Below, piece after piece: positions 24,897 to 33,769 of a DNA stretch of 64,000 nucleotides. The DNA comes from an uncultured Bacteroidales bacterium (lineage in GTDB: Bacteria > Bacteroidota > Bacteroidia > Bacteroidales > FEN-979). The stretch is taken from the NCBI GenBank assembly GCA_903877385.1, contig CAIRDP010000020.1, positions 209,867-273,866 of the forward strand. The letters run 5' to 3'. Position 1 is the first letter of the stretch, and every line of letters starts with the position of its first letter. The position numbers were made by a program, and so were the translations under genes. The notes under the pieces were generated by a model. That model made no database searches. It had not been told where the DNA came from and saw nothing but the letters and a program-made list of their open reading frames with translations.

Positions 24897-26135
24897 TTAC
24901 TTCTTAAACACTATAGACACCAGCGTTTTATCATCTCCTCCCATATTCGCCATAAGGCCGTACTGACGGTCAGCGGGAATGTTCACCTGCGATGCACCGG
25001 CTTTGCCTTTCAGTTGTTCCCATAAGGTCACAGCCATATGAACCCCGGTGCCCCCGGTGGGATGACCCCATCCAATGAGTCCGCCGGTGGTATTGATCGG
25101 GAAATTCCCGTCGCGGGCAGTGTTCCCTGCAATAACATACTCCGGACCCTTCCCCTGAGGAGCCAATCCGAGGGCCTCTACCGCCATGATCCCTGCCACT
25201 GTAAAACAGTCGTGGATCTCGGCTGTGGCAACCTGCTGAATCGATATCCCTGCACACTCCAGGGCATTTGAAACAGCCGTCTTCATGGTAGTCAAAGCTG
25301 TCATTTCGGGAGGGGGCTTTGTGATATCTTCTTCAACCTGCCCGTACCCGACTACTTCAACCGCATCCGAAACCGGGATCCCGCAACGCTTCAGTCCTTC
25401 CTCGCTCATGATGGCGATTGCCGAAGCCCCGTCCGACACCTTGGAACAATCCAGGGCTGTTAGATTCTCAAGAAAAGTTTTAGGGTTAGGTTCCGCCATG
25501 GCCGCTGCTTCAAGGTCCTTCGTTGTATTATGATATTCCTGTGCAGTCGGGCAAAGCCTCGCGTTTTCTATAGCATTCCTGTACCAGCGGGCGAAGCCCT
25601 TCCGGGTCATCTCCCTGCCAAACTTGTTAAAATATGCTCCCGCCCTGTCGCTGAACTGCCCAGGGAAGAAATAAGCATGCCCGTCCTTGCGGTTTGCAGC
25701 CCATCCTGCCGGTGCGAGAAAGTCGGCGCAATATATTGCTTTCACCGTATTCTGTACCTCAAAACCTACGGCCAGGACCACTTCGGCTGTTTCGGCGAGA
25801 ATGCTTTTAATCCCGCTCATCAGCGCCAGGCCACCGGTCCCGCAAGCCCCTTCTACACGGATCGCCGGCTTGTAACGAAGGCCTTCGTCGATAAAAGGAA
25901 AAAATGCAGCCAGGTTGGCCTGCCTGTTGAAACGAGAAGCCATGAAATTTCCTATCACACATTCATCCACATTCTTCGCTCCTCCGATGAGTTTCAGGGT
26001 CCCCTGGCCGGCTTCCTTTATATAATCCTCCAAACCCGGGCGCTCTTTCTTCGGATTGAATTCCTTACGGCCGCTTCCCATGGAAATGGTATTGTACCCG
26101 GCCACCATATATACTTTTCTTCTCAGTTTTTTCAT
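24897..26135 (-). CDS. SCP2-type thiolase (acetyl-CoA C-acyltransferase family)
   Basis: A 412-residue thiolase-superfamily protein. The nucleophile cysteine is C98 in VEGACGTGG, and the GHPTGGTG histidine motif is near residue 357, with IHDCF near 307. The second catalytic cysteine of classical thiolases (the CxGGG motif near the C-terminus) is missing; the equivalent region reads ANMGGDDKT. That is the pattern of SCP2-like thiolases rather than FadA. In this cluster it is expected to cleave 3-ketoacyl-CoA in the last step of beta-oxidation, although some SCP2-type members act in other pathways. It lies between the acyl-CoA dehydrogenase and 3-hydroxyacyl-CoA dehydrogenase genes. Confidence 0.88.
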   Translation of the reverse strand: MKKLRRKVYMVAGYNTISMGSGRKEFNPKKERPGLEDYIKEAGQGTLKLIGGAKNVDECVIGNFMASRFNRQANLAAFFPFIDEGLRYKPAIRVEGACGTGGLALMSGIKSILAETAEVVLAVGFEVQNTVKAIYCADFLAPAGWAANRKDGHAYFFPGQFSDRAGAYFNKFGREMTRKGFARWYRNAIENARLCPTAQEYHNTTKDLEAAAMAEPNPKTFLENLTALDCSKVSDGASAIAIMSEEGLKRCGIPVSDAVEVVGYGQVEEDITKPPPEMTALTTMKTAVSNALECAGISIQQVATAEIHDCFTVAGIMAVEALGLAPQGKGPEYVIAGNTARDGNFPINTTGGLIGWGHPTGGTGVHMAVTLWEQLKGKAGASQVNIPADRQYGLMANMGGDDKTLVSIVFKK

Positions 26136-26170
26136 TTCAAAATGTTTTTAAACAAATAACACTTTTAACC

Positions 26171-26206
26171 CCATCCTGCATCCTGCATCCTGCATCCCGC
26201 ATCCTC
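26171..26206. repeat. Intergenic 7-bp repeat (GCATCCT) in the beta-oxidation cluster
   Basis: Five near-identical units (GCATCCT three times, then GCATCCC and GCATCCT) lie in the 111-base gap between the hydroxyacyl-CoA dehydrogenase and thiolase genes. The same core, on the other strand, occurs in the UvrA and M28 coding repeats. Confidence 0.85.
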
Positions 26207-26246
26207 TTCAGAGCAGTACAACAGCCTTGATGCCCTGCCGGCATGA

Positions 26247-27584
26247 TCAATCCATGTAATCGTTGATCGGTCCGTAAGCATGGAAAAACCCTGTGAGCAG
26301 AACCGTGTTCACATCGGCATCGTTAAATGCAACCCCGCCCGAAACAAGGTGTTTGCCAATCTCCCTGGACTTCTTCACGTAATTTCGGGCGATCTCTGCA
26401 CCCACCGATTCAGCCGACTTCAGCTGGGAAAAATATGGTTTCAGCAGATCGTCCTTGGCCTTATTGCCTACAACAGCTTTCCAGGCAGGAGGAGCCGGCA
26501 TGGCACCCAGTTTTGCTTCCACGGCAGCCTGCATCAGGCTCACCGGCACATATTCGCTTTTCAGGGGATCGTACACAGCTACGATCTTTCCTTTTTCGTA
26601 TTTCATTACCCCGTCTTTCTGCGAACCGTCGGAATACTGTCCGCCCCTGATTCCCTGTTCCAGCAACTTGTCGAGGAGCTTGGTGTGGATCTCCTCATCT
26701 TTGGTATACGGGTTCATCACGAACATGATGAAACTGCAAACATCAACACCAACATAGTCAATAAGCTGGAAAATACCCATAGGCCTTACCAGGTATTCCT
26801 GGCTGATCCTGTTGGTCGCATATATAGCTTCAGATATTGACATGCCCTTATCCATGAGAGTATGGATCACCTCCACGGCGTAAAGGATGTCGCGCATGAA
26901 ATGCCCGTTACCGATGAAGCCAGCAATATCATGGGCAGGCACCACAACTTTCCTGAGGTTCTTTGCATAAGCCAGGGCAAATTCACCCACTTCCTTAAGT
27001 GTATGTTTACTGTGGATGAGTTCCACCAGTTTCTGGACTGCAGGGGGATTGTAAAAATGGAAACCTATGATGCGGCCTCCGAGACCCGCCCCCTCATCAA
27101 TCACCGTGATGGGGATTGACGATGTGTTGGTAAAGAACCAGGGTTGCTTGGGATTGTTCTGGTTTATCTGTGAGAATATTTTGATTTTCAGTGCCGAATC
27201 TTCCTTGATTGCCTCAAAGATCATCGTTGAATCATAGGCTGCTTCCAGACGCGTTGTTGGCCTTACCACGTTCATCACATCGAAGATGTACTGGGCTATG
27301 ATCTCATCATTGTCGACCAGCTCACGCCGTTCGGCATAAACAGCCCTTAAACCGACTACCTTCTTTTCGGCAATTTTCAGGATCTGGGCCCTTAGGTAGC
27401 GCATTACGCCCGAGAGGGCCTCATCCGAAACGTCTATTGCATTCAGTACAAAGGTCCTGCCTTTGTTCCCGGGCTTCAGGCTCAGGTCGGCCATCTCAAC
27501 CGCCGTGAGCAGCAGTAGGCCGCTTCCCATTTTACCTGCGGCACCCAGCACCGACACATGCTGTAATCTTTCTTCGTAAGTCAT
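26247..27584 (-). CDS. 3-hydroxyacyl-CoA dehydrogenase
   Basis: A 445-residue NAD-dependent dehydrogenase that oxidises 3-hydroxyacyl-CoA to 3-ketoacyl-CoA. The N-terminal Rossmann loop reads SVLGAAGKMGSG (about residues 11-22), and the catalytic histidine region is IGFHFYNPP. A GFIGNG segment introduces the C-terminal helical domain. It is longer than the usual ~285-residue single-domain enzyme and carries an extra C-terminal region, as in the larger Bacteroidota forms, but there is no fused enoyl-CoA hydratase. It sits between the enoyl-CoA hydratase and thiolase genes. Confidence 0.9.
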   Translation of the reverse strand: MTYEERLQHVSVLGAAGKMGSGLLLLTAVEMADLSLKPGNKGRTFVLNAIDVSDEALSGVMRYLRAQILKIAEKKVVGLRAVYAERRELVDNDEIIAQYIFDVMNVVRPTTRLEAAYDSTMIFEAIKEDSALKIKIFSQINQNNPKQPWFFTNTSSIPITVIDEGAGLGGRIIGFHFYNPPAVQKLVELIHSKHTLKEVGEFALAYAKNLRKVVVPAHDIAGFIGNGHFMRDILYAVEVIHTLMDKGMSISEAIYATNRISQEYLVRPMGIFQLIDYVGVDVCSFIMFVMNPYTKDEEIHTKLLDKLLEQGIRGGQYSDGSQKDGVMKYEKGKIVAVYDPLKSEYVPVSLMQAAVEAKLGAMPAPPAWKAVVGNKAKDDLLKPYFSQLKSAESVGAEIARNYVKKSREIGKHLVSGGVAFNDADVNTVLLTGFFHAYGPINDYMD

Positions 27585-27621
27585 TGGTTTGATAGTTTGG
27601 TTTTTGGATTTACTTCAATAA

Positions 27622-27700
27622 TTTGAATATCGAATATTGATCAACGAACTTTGAATTTCGATTTAGTCAATTCAACATTCATCATTCAATGTTCAATGTT
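27622..27700. repeat. Intergenic 7-bp-period repeat (GAATATC/AATGTTC type)
   Basis: About eleven heptamers in constant register drift from GAATATC, GAATATT and GAACTTT to TCAATTC, AACATTC and AATGTTC, filling almost all of the gap between the enoyl-CoA hydratase and hydroxyacyl-CoA dehydrogenase genes. The core matches the repeat inside the acyl-CoA ligase gene. Confidence 0.8.
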
Positions 27701-27702
27701 CC

Positions 27703-28473
27703 TTACCATTGGGGCTTGCGTTTCTCCATAAACGCCTTCATCCCTTCTTTGGTAGCTGCTTCCCCGAAAAGCTGAGCAAAGGCTTTGGCCTCAAGAATGC
27801 TGCCTTCGTCAAACGAAAGCGAAATCCCTTCGCGGATAAGCTTCTTGATGGCCGGTATGGCGCCGGACCCGTTGGAAGCGATCTTTGAAGCAAGCTTCAT
27901 CACCTCTTCCACCAGGGTTTCGGGTTCGCAAAGCTTCTGAACAAGGCCGATCCTCAACGCATCTTCAGCCGTGATGGTATCAGCCGTAAGGATAAGGTAC
28001 AAGGCATTGCCCAGGCCCGAAATCCTCGATAAGCGCTGGGTGCCGGCATAACCGGGGGTGAGCCCCAGGTTCATTTCCGGTTGCCCGAATTTGGCAAGCT
28101 TGCTGGCAAACCTGAAATCACAGGCCATGGCCAGTTCACAGCCACCGCCCAGTGCATACCCGTTAACGGCTGCAATTACAGGGATGCGCATCTGCTCCAA
28201 AAGGGCAAAAACTTCCTGCCCCACCCTTGAGAAATTAAACGCTTCGGGCGGAGTCATCCCTGACATCTCGGCGATATCGGCCCCTGCAGCAAATGCTTTG
28301 CCCTCGCCGGTCACAACCAAAACCCTCACATCATCCCTGGCTTCGAGATCCTGGAGAAAATGTTTCATCTCGGTGAAAAATGCCGTGTTGAGGGCATTAA
28401 GTACAGCCGGCCGGCTGATTGTTACCGTGGCAATGCGGTCGGCAATAGAAACTTTAAGAATTTTATATTCCAT
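27703..28473 (-). CDS. Enoyl-CoA hydratase
   Basis: A 256-residue crotonase-family enzyme that hydrates trans-2-enoyl-CoA to 3-hydroxyacyl-CoA. The oxyanion-hole segment AFAAGADIAEM is at 60-70. The two catalytic glutamates fall in GGCELAMACD (E113) and FGQPEMNLG (E133), as in hydratases rather than isomerases that lack one of them. It is the first gene of the minus-strand beta-oxidation cluster, and a perfect 9-bp inverted repeat overlaps its start codon (28472-28491), a candidate operator for the whole set. Confidence 0.93.
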   Translation of the reverse strand: MEYKILKVSIADRIATVTISRPAVLNALNTAFFTEMKHFLQDLEARDDVRVLVVTGEGKAFAAGADIAEMSGMTPPEAFNFSRVGQEVFALLEQMRIPVIAAVNGYALGGGCELAMACDFRFASKLAKFGQPEMNLGLTPGYAGTQRLSRISGLGNALYLILTADTITAEDALRIGLVQKLCEPETLVEEVMKLASKIASNGSGAIPAIKKLIREGISLSFDEGSILEAKAFAQLFGEAATKEGMKAFMEKRKPQW

Positions 28474-28491
28474 TGTTAATCAATTAACAAT
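28472..28491. promoter_or_regulatory. Palindrome over the start codon of the beta-oxidation operon
   Basis: ATTGTTAAT, CA, ATTAACAAT: perfect 9-bp arms with a 2-base centre, the left arm overlapping the ATG of the enoyl-CoA hydratase gene. The short centre is typical of a dimeric repressor operator. A near-match -7 box (TAAATTTA on the minus strand) lies a little further upstream. Confidence 0.5.
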
Positions 28492-28615
28492 TAAACGTTT
28501 TAGAGGACTTAAATTTACTAATAATAGGTAACGAAAAATAATTTTGAAAAAAAATGTTAGGTTTACATCCGCATTCGGAAACAATCAGCATGACGGTAAA
28601 TCCTTTACAGTTTAT

Positions 28616-30652
28616 ATGAAAAAACGTATATTTTTAATCAGTATTGTTCTGCATGGGTTATTGTTCCTCCCGCTTCATTCTTCTTCCCAGGCTTCCTTTC
28701 ACACCGATGAACTGAAACTTGATCTGGGGAAACAGGGGCAGCTCAAATCGCTCAGCAGTCTTGCCCTGAATAAGGATTACCTGTACAAAGGTTCTGAATC
28801 ATTCCTAATAAAGATAAGAACTGAAGGCGGATGGGAATCTCCCGGCAGCCTTACTGCCATGAAAGAGCAAGGCATGATCAGGCTCAGCTATCCTGCAAGC
28901 AAAGTGAGCCTTGAAATCAGGGTAAGCGAAAAACCGGCATACCTGGTATTCGAAATCATCAATGCTGAGCCGGTTGGCAAGGTGGATCTCATAAACTGGG
29001 GGCCGGTTCCCCTGGCCATCAGCAGAACCGTTGCAGAGATCATCGGCGTGAGCAGCAACGACTCCATAGCCATCGGGCTCATGCCCCTGAACGTAAAAAC
29101 CCTTGGAGGTTTTCCGCTGAACGACGAAGGCTCGGATCCCTCGAGAAGCAGCTCAGCTCAAAAAACTGATTTTGGCTCGGTGGTACAGGCATACTGCCTG
29201 GACCGTTCACGACCCCGCATGGTTGACGGCTGGTGGGGACAGTTTCCCGGCATGCCGGTTGAACCCATCCCCGGGGAAACTGTCAGGGGATCGAAGATCG
29301 CCCTGTTTGCCTGCAGGCCAGGGATGATGCTTAACAGGATTGAAACTATAGAACTGGCCGAAGGCCTCCCCCACCCGATGATTGAAGGCAGCTGGTCGAA
29401 ACGCTCCCGGCTTTCGGGCAGGTCTTATCTTATTGCCGATTACTCGGAAGAAACCATTGACGAACTGCTTGAGTACACCAAAAGGGCAAACCTGCAAACC
29501 CTCTACCATATGAATGCCTGGGCCTCCTGGGGGCATTATGAATTGAACACCGGCTTCTTTCCCCACGGTCTGCCGGGCCTGAAAACATGCATGGATAAAG
29601 CGAAAAGCAAAGGCATACTGCTAGGTGCCCATACCCTTACCAATTTCATCAACACCAATGATGCCTATGTGAGCCCGGTTCCCGACCACCGGCTTGCAGT
29701 TACCGGGAGCAGCAAACTAACGACCGCTCTCGGTGAAACCGATTCAACCATCAACCTGGAATCAACGAAGTACTTCATCAACGAAAAGGCAAACTGGCTG
29801 CATGCGGTTCGCATCGACGACGAGCTGATCATATACAGGGCCGCCACATCCGCCAGCCCATTCCAGCTGAAAGGATGTAAACGCGGGGCTTTCGGGACAA
29901 AGCCATCGGCACACAAAAGAGAAAAAGAGGTAAATAAATTACTCGATCAGCCCTATATGGTTTTTTTTCCCAACCTGGAACTTCAGCAGGAAATCGCATT
30001 GAACCTGGCCAAACGCTTCAATGAGACCGGTTTTTCGCAGATGGACTTCGACGGTTTCGAAGGCTGTCTTGCTTCGGGGCAGGGCGATTATGCCCAGGAA
30101 CTTTTTGCCAAAACCTTTTACGAGAACCTGGACCATACGGTTCTTAACGGAACCAGCATGTCGAAACCGTTTTACTGGCATATCAACACTTACTGCAACT
30201 GGGGGGAGCCCTGGAACGGGGGATTTACCGAGAGCATGCAGCAATATCGCATCGACAACCAGGGGCTGTTCGACCGCAACCTGATGCCGCATATGCTGGG
30301 ATGGTATCTTCTTACCGACAGCACAACCCTACCCGAAATGGAATGGATGCTGGCCCGTGCTGCGGGTTATAACGCGGGTTTCGGCATGGCAACCAGCCTG
30401 AAAGCTTTAAGGAATAACCCGCTTACGCCCGAACTCCTGGATGCCATACGTGAATGGGAGATCTGCCGCAGTAACAAGGTATTTCCCAGGGAACTTATCG
30501 ACGATCTGAAAGACCCTTCAAAAGAATTCCACCTCGAAAAGGTCTCGGCCGTGGTATGGGATCTTTATCCCATGGTCAGAACCGGAATGGTAAATGGAAA
30601 ACCCCGGTACGAACGCGGTAAACCCGTGAGGATAAAAGTGTATGTGGAATAA
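28616..30652 (+). CDS. Secreted protein with TIM-barrel glycosidase-like domain
   Basis: A 678-residue exported protein. The ATG at 28616 is preferred because it begins a clean signal peptide (KKRIFLISIVLHGLLFLPL); an upstream TTG at 28544 would bury it. After a beta-rich N-terminal region (about residues 25-260), a barrel-like domain begins with repeated strand/helix units (NLQTLYHMNAWASWG, KGILLGAHTLTNF). It includes QMDFDGFEG with D477 and D479 at the end of a strand, a common place for a glycosidase nucleophile. I do not recognise a named GH family. It is divergent from the beta-oxidation operon and has no obvious link to it. Confidence 0.6.
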   Translation: MKKRIFLISIVLHGLLFLPLHSSSQASFHTDELKLDLGKQGQLKSLSSLALNKDYLYKGSESFLIKIRTEGGWESPGSLTAMKEQGMIRLSYPASKVSLEIRVSEKPAYLVFEIINAEPVGKVDLINWGPVPLAISRTVAEIIGVSSNDSIAIGLMPLNVKTLGGFPLNDEGSDPSRSSSAQKTDFGSVVQAYCLDRSRPRMVDGWWGQFPGMPVEPIPGETVRGSKIALFACRPGMMLNRIETIELAEGLPHPMIEGSWSKRSRLSGRSYLIADYSEETIDELLEYTKRANLQTLYHMNAWASWGHYELNTGFFPHGLPGLKTCMDKAKSKGILLGAHTLTNFINTNDAYVSPVPDHRLAVTGSSKLTTALGETDSTINLESTKYFINEKANWLHAVRIDDELIIYRAATSASPFQLKGCKRGAFGTKPSAHKREKEVNKLLDQPYMVFFPNLELQQEIALNLAKRFNETGFSQMDFDGFEGCLASGQGDYAQELFAKTFYENLDHTVLNGTSMSKPFYWHINTYCNWGEPWNGGFTESMQQYRIDNQGLFDRNLMPHMLGWYLLTDSTTLPEMEWMLARAAGYNAGFGMATSLKALRNNPLTPELLDAIREWEICRSNKVFPRELIDDLKDPSKEFHLEKVSAVVWDLYPMVRTGMVNGKPRYERGKPVRIKVYVE

Positions 30653-30678
30653 AGCCGTCACTGATCGACAATCGCTGG

Positions 30679-31974
30679 TCAGAAGGCCTCGTTGATATTA
30701 AGGAAAAGGCCTCTTGAGCCATTCATGCCAAATCCCATATCTATGGTAAGGTTTGAGAGGGATTTTTTATTCAGCATCACGCGGAGGCCAGCCCCGCAAC
30801 CGGGAGCAATATACTCGAAGAGATGCTGAGTCTTATCATCGTTATCACAAGTGGTGGCATTGCAAAATAAAACCCCGCCCAGTATCCCTGTATGCTGGCT
30901 TATAGGGAACCTGTATTCAGCTTCCCCATAAAGATAGTCCACACCCCTCATCCTTCCCTGCACATAGCCCCTGCCGCTCCTTCCGTATGTGTCCCAACCA
31001 ATGGCGGGCAGATCGAGGTAAGGCAGGTGTCCGTATAAGAGAAACCCTCCGCTGTACCAGAACGCTATAAGATGGGATGGGTTTCGCGGGGACAAACGGA
31101 CGTACGTCCTGAATTCGGTGTATACGGTCATTGAATTTTGTGAGCTCCCGATCCAGCTCAGGTTGAACTTGGGCATAATGCTGGCATAATAGCCTTTTGT
31201 GGGGCGGCAGGAATTGTCGCGGCTGTCGTACAGCAGGGATAACACCAATCCCGAAACGCAGTATGATTCAGGGTTGAAGCCGTATTTTGTGGAATAAAGA
31301 TAATGCTGGGTCAAAAACAGGTGGGCAGGATCAAGATCCAGTTTTGAGTCGACAATGTCGCACTGGTAATCCAGCTGGTAACCCCCGCCAATGTAAAACC
31401 TTCCTGTTACCCGCTTGTTCACGGTCTCGTAGAACCTGAAAAAGTCATATTTCATTGGTTCCGCCTCACTGCTGGCCGAAGCTGCAACATCCCCGTTAGG
31501 CATGATCCAGCTGGTGGAGTCAACTCCCCTGATATTTGAGCCCAGTCCGTAAGTCGGCTGGTAATAAATAAAAAAGCGCCAGTCGCCTTTGAAAATGAGG
31601 TTCGCATGGCTGGTGAATATGCTGGACCGTAGTGAAATCAGCAACTGATGCTTGGAAGTCACCTGCAGGTTGGTTGCAAAAGCCGAGATCGGGGTGTTTT
31701 TGGGGTCACCGAAAAAGATTGCAGGGTTAAACGTGGCTCCCACCACTATCCCCAGGGCAGGGTTATACCCAATAACAGGGAAAGCCGAGATATAGAGCTT
31801 GTTTGGCTTTATTACAACGGTATCGGTAAGACGCGCCTTTTCCTTTTTTATGGACCTGAGCACATCAAATATATCCAGTTGCTCGAATTTCGTTTCCTGC
31901 TTCTCCTGGGCAAAGCAAGAAAAGGGGAGCCAAAGGGCGGCAAAAAAAAGAATCACTATGATCTTCTTTTTCAT
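30679..31974 (-). CDS. Outer-membrane beta-barrel protein (BamA/D15-like barrel without POTRA)
   Basis: A 431-residue protein with a signal peptide (residues 1-22, SCFAQ) and a long series of alternating polar/hydrophobic strands ending in a terminal phenylalanine, as in outer-membrane barrels. The barrel part resembles the surface-antigen (D15/Omp85) class, with the GxSxGxxY-like loop near GRSGRGYVQGRMRGVDYLYGEAEYRF. There is no POTRA region, only a short ~50-residue N-terminal stretch. It overlaps the upstream MscS gene by four bases (ATGA), so both are in one minus-strand operon. The cargo or role is unknown. Confidence 0.75.
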   Translation of the reverse strand: MKKKIIVILFFAALWLPFSCFAQEKQETKFEQLDIFDVLRSIKKEKARLTDTVVIKPNKLYISAFPVIGYNPALGIVVGATFNPAIFFGDPKNTPISAFATNLQVTSKHQLLISLRSSIFTSHANLIFKGDWRFFIYYQPTYGLGSNIRGVDSTSWIMPNGDVAASASSEAEPMKYDFFRFYETVNKRVTGRFYIGGGYQLDYQCDIVDSKLDLDPAHLFLTQHYLYSTKYGFNPESYCVSGLVLSLLYDSRDNSCRPTKGYYASIMPKFNLSWIGSSQNSMTVYTEFRTYVRLSPRNPSHLIAFWYSGGFLLYGHLPYLDLPAIGWDTYGRSGRGYVQGRMRGVDYLYGEAEYRFPISQHTGILGGVLFCNATTCDNDDKTQHLFEYIAPGCGAGLRVMLNKKSLSNLTIDMGFGMNGSRGLFLNINEAF

Positions 31975-33632
31975 TCTTTTTTCAGGTTCACTCCAAATGC
32001 CGGCTGGGTGTATTCTTTGGGGATATGGTCGTCGGGAATGGCAATTTTATTCCCTTCACGCAAGGCCCGGTAATGAGGCGACATGATCTCCACACCTGAA
32101 TTATTAAAGCTTTCCTGGATATTCCTGTGAAGATCAGAAAGGGTTTGGGCGATTTTTGAAGCATCCCGGGTATACGCGTTGACCTGGTAGGAAACATAAA
32201 AATCGTCGAGGCTGGTCTGCAATACAAAAGGCAAGGGTGACTGTATAATATTTGAAGTCGCTTTTGCCGCATCGATCAGAAGCTGGTGCACCTGTCTCCA
32301 GGGAGCATCATAGCCGATGGTTACCGTGGTATGAAGTATCAGACCTGCCTCCAGGGCAAGAGTGGTGTAATTTATTACTTCCGAAGCGCTGATCTTGCTG
32401 TTGGGTATAGTGATGATCTCGTTTTTAATGGTGCGGATCTTGGTCACAGCCATGGTCTTTTCAACCACATCCCCTACATTATCGCCAACCTTGATCCTGT
32501 CGCCAAGCTGGAAAGCCCTTGTGAAAGTGAGTGAGAAACCTGCCACCAGGTTGCCTAAGATGCTGGCGGATGTGAGTGAGAAAAGCAGGCCGATGAAAAC
32601 AGAAACGCCCTGGAAAATCCTTGAATCCGAGCCCGGCAGATAGGGATATATCATGATGATCGAAAAAGCCCAGATCAGGAACCTGATAATATTGAAGACC
32701 GGCAGGGCCCATTCGGGGTAAAAACCTCCCAACTTAATAGCCCCTTTTTCGATTTCTGTTTTCAGGAACCTGAATAACCTGATAACCATGGTTGTTATGA
32801 AAACGATGACCATTATAGTCAGCAGGTTGGGAATGAACTGCCATAAGGCATCTAAAAAATTCCGTATCGGTGTAAGTATAAACCTGAGGAATATCAGGGA
32901 ATAAACCTTGGTCCAGGGCAGGAGATAACTCGTAAGCCAGAGGGCCGTAAAAAACATCAGTACGATCAGTACATACTTGGCTGCAACATTCAGAATATGG
33001 AGGAACCGCATCTGTCGCTGGACCGGGATGACCTGGTAATCCCTGATTTTAATTTTTGACAGCAGTCCCGACTTTGCCTCAAGTATCTTTTTGTCGAAAA
33101 ACTTATGCAGCTTATTGACCAGGAAGATGAATATGATCAGTAATACCAATATGATGCCCGAGTAAATGACGCTTTTAAACAAGCCTGCCTCGGAGTTCTG
33201 TTCAATATGTTGCTGCAGTGCCCCGGAAATTTGTTTATGCCTTTCAAAGGCAATGAGATCGGCCGGTTTGCTCTCGGCTTTTGAATCGGCCGGGGTGACC
33301 GATGTTATAACCTGGCTGCCAAAAACAATATTAATATCGCCTTCTTCATGAATGATGAGCAGGGAATCTGTTTTAAAAAACGGGTCTGCAGCCAGCGCCC
33401 TTATGATTTCCGTGATGGTTTTGGCCCGGTTTTCGGCTGAATAAGGGCCTATCCTGGCTTTTATACTGAATAAAGTCCTGCCAAAGGGATTTACCGGGTA
33501 TCCGTTGAATTCAGCCTTGATTGAATCAGTCCGGACCTTGCTATCCTGGGCAACTGACAGGGAAGGGAACAGTGTGATGGCTAAAAGGGTCATCGAGAAT
33601 ATTCTGATCTTAATGCCTGTGGTTTTCTGCAT
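31971..33632 (-). CDS. Mechanosensitive channel of the MscS family
   Basis: A 553-residue inner-membrane protein. It starts with a signal-like segment and a ~130-residue periplasmic domain, followed by five or so transmembrane helices (from about residue 155). The MscS pore helix and beta domain are seen in LTSASILGNLVAGFSLTFTRAFQLGDRIKVGDNVGDVVEKT, with the typical FQLGDRIKV and ITIPNSKI motifs, then the alpha/beta C-terminal domain. MscS channels release solutes under hypo-osmotic shock. The extra periplasmic domain suggests a larger, YbdG/YnaI-like relative. It is co-transcribed with the outer-membrane barrel gene. Confidence 0.88.
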   Translation of the reverse strand: MQKTTGIKIRIFSMTLLAITLFPSLSVAQDSKVRTDSIKAEFNGYPVNPFGRTLFSIKARIGPYSAENRAKTITEIIRALAADPFFKTDSLLIIHEEGDINIVFGSQVITSVTPADSKAESKPADLIAFERHKQISGALQQHIEQNSEAGLFKSVIYSGIILVLLIIFIFLVNKLHKFFDKKILEAKSGLLSKIKIRDYQVIPVQRQMRFLHILNVAAKYVLIVLMFFTALWLTSYLLPWTKVYSLIFLRFILTPIRNFLDALWQFIPNLLTIMVIVFITTMVIRLFRFLKTEIEKGAIKLGGFYPEWALPVFNIIRFLIWAFSIIMIYPYLPGSDSRIFQGVSVFIGLLFSLTSASILGNLVAGFSLTFTRAFQLGDRIKVGDNVGDVVEKTMAVTKIRTIKNEIITIPNSKISASEVINYTTLALEAGLILHTTVTIGYDAPWRQVHQLLIDAAKATSNIIQSPLPFVLQTSLDDFYVSYQVNAYTRDASKIAQTLSDLHRNIQESFNNSGVEIMSPHYRALREGNKIAIPDDHIPKEYTQPAFGVNLKKE

Positions 33633-33700
33633 ATGCCCTTGCTTGCATTGTAAATTACTTTACGAATTTAAAACAATTTATCATGACACAAAGCGTATTA

Positions 33701-33740
33701 AACAGGGGGTGAATATTTTTCCTATTTTTGTGCCCCTGTT
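33701..33740 (+). promoter_or_regulatory. -7 box enclosed by an inverted repeat before aspartate kinase
   Basis: Arms AACAGGGG (33701-33708) and CCCCTGTT (33733-33740) enclose TATTTTTG (33723-33730), an exact -7 match. The ATG at 33770 follows after 40 bases. The stem may be an operator, or a 5'-end structure if transcription starts near 33737. No -33 TTTG is present. Confidence 0.4.
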
Positions 33741-33769
33741 ATTTTATTTAGTTTAAATACAAATAGTAT

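Noticed and set aside
28544..28615. A TTG start 24 codons before the secreted TIM-barrel-like protein
   Set aside because: It would bury the signal peptide behind a poor leader; the ATG at 28616 gives a normal exported protein.
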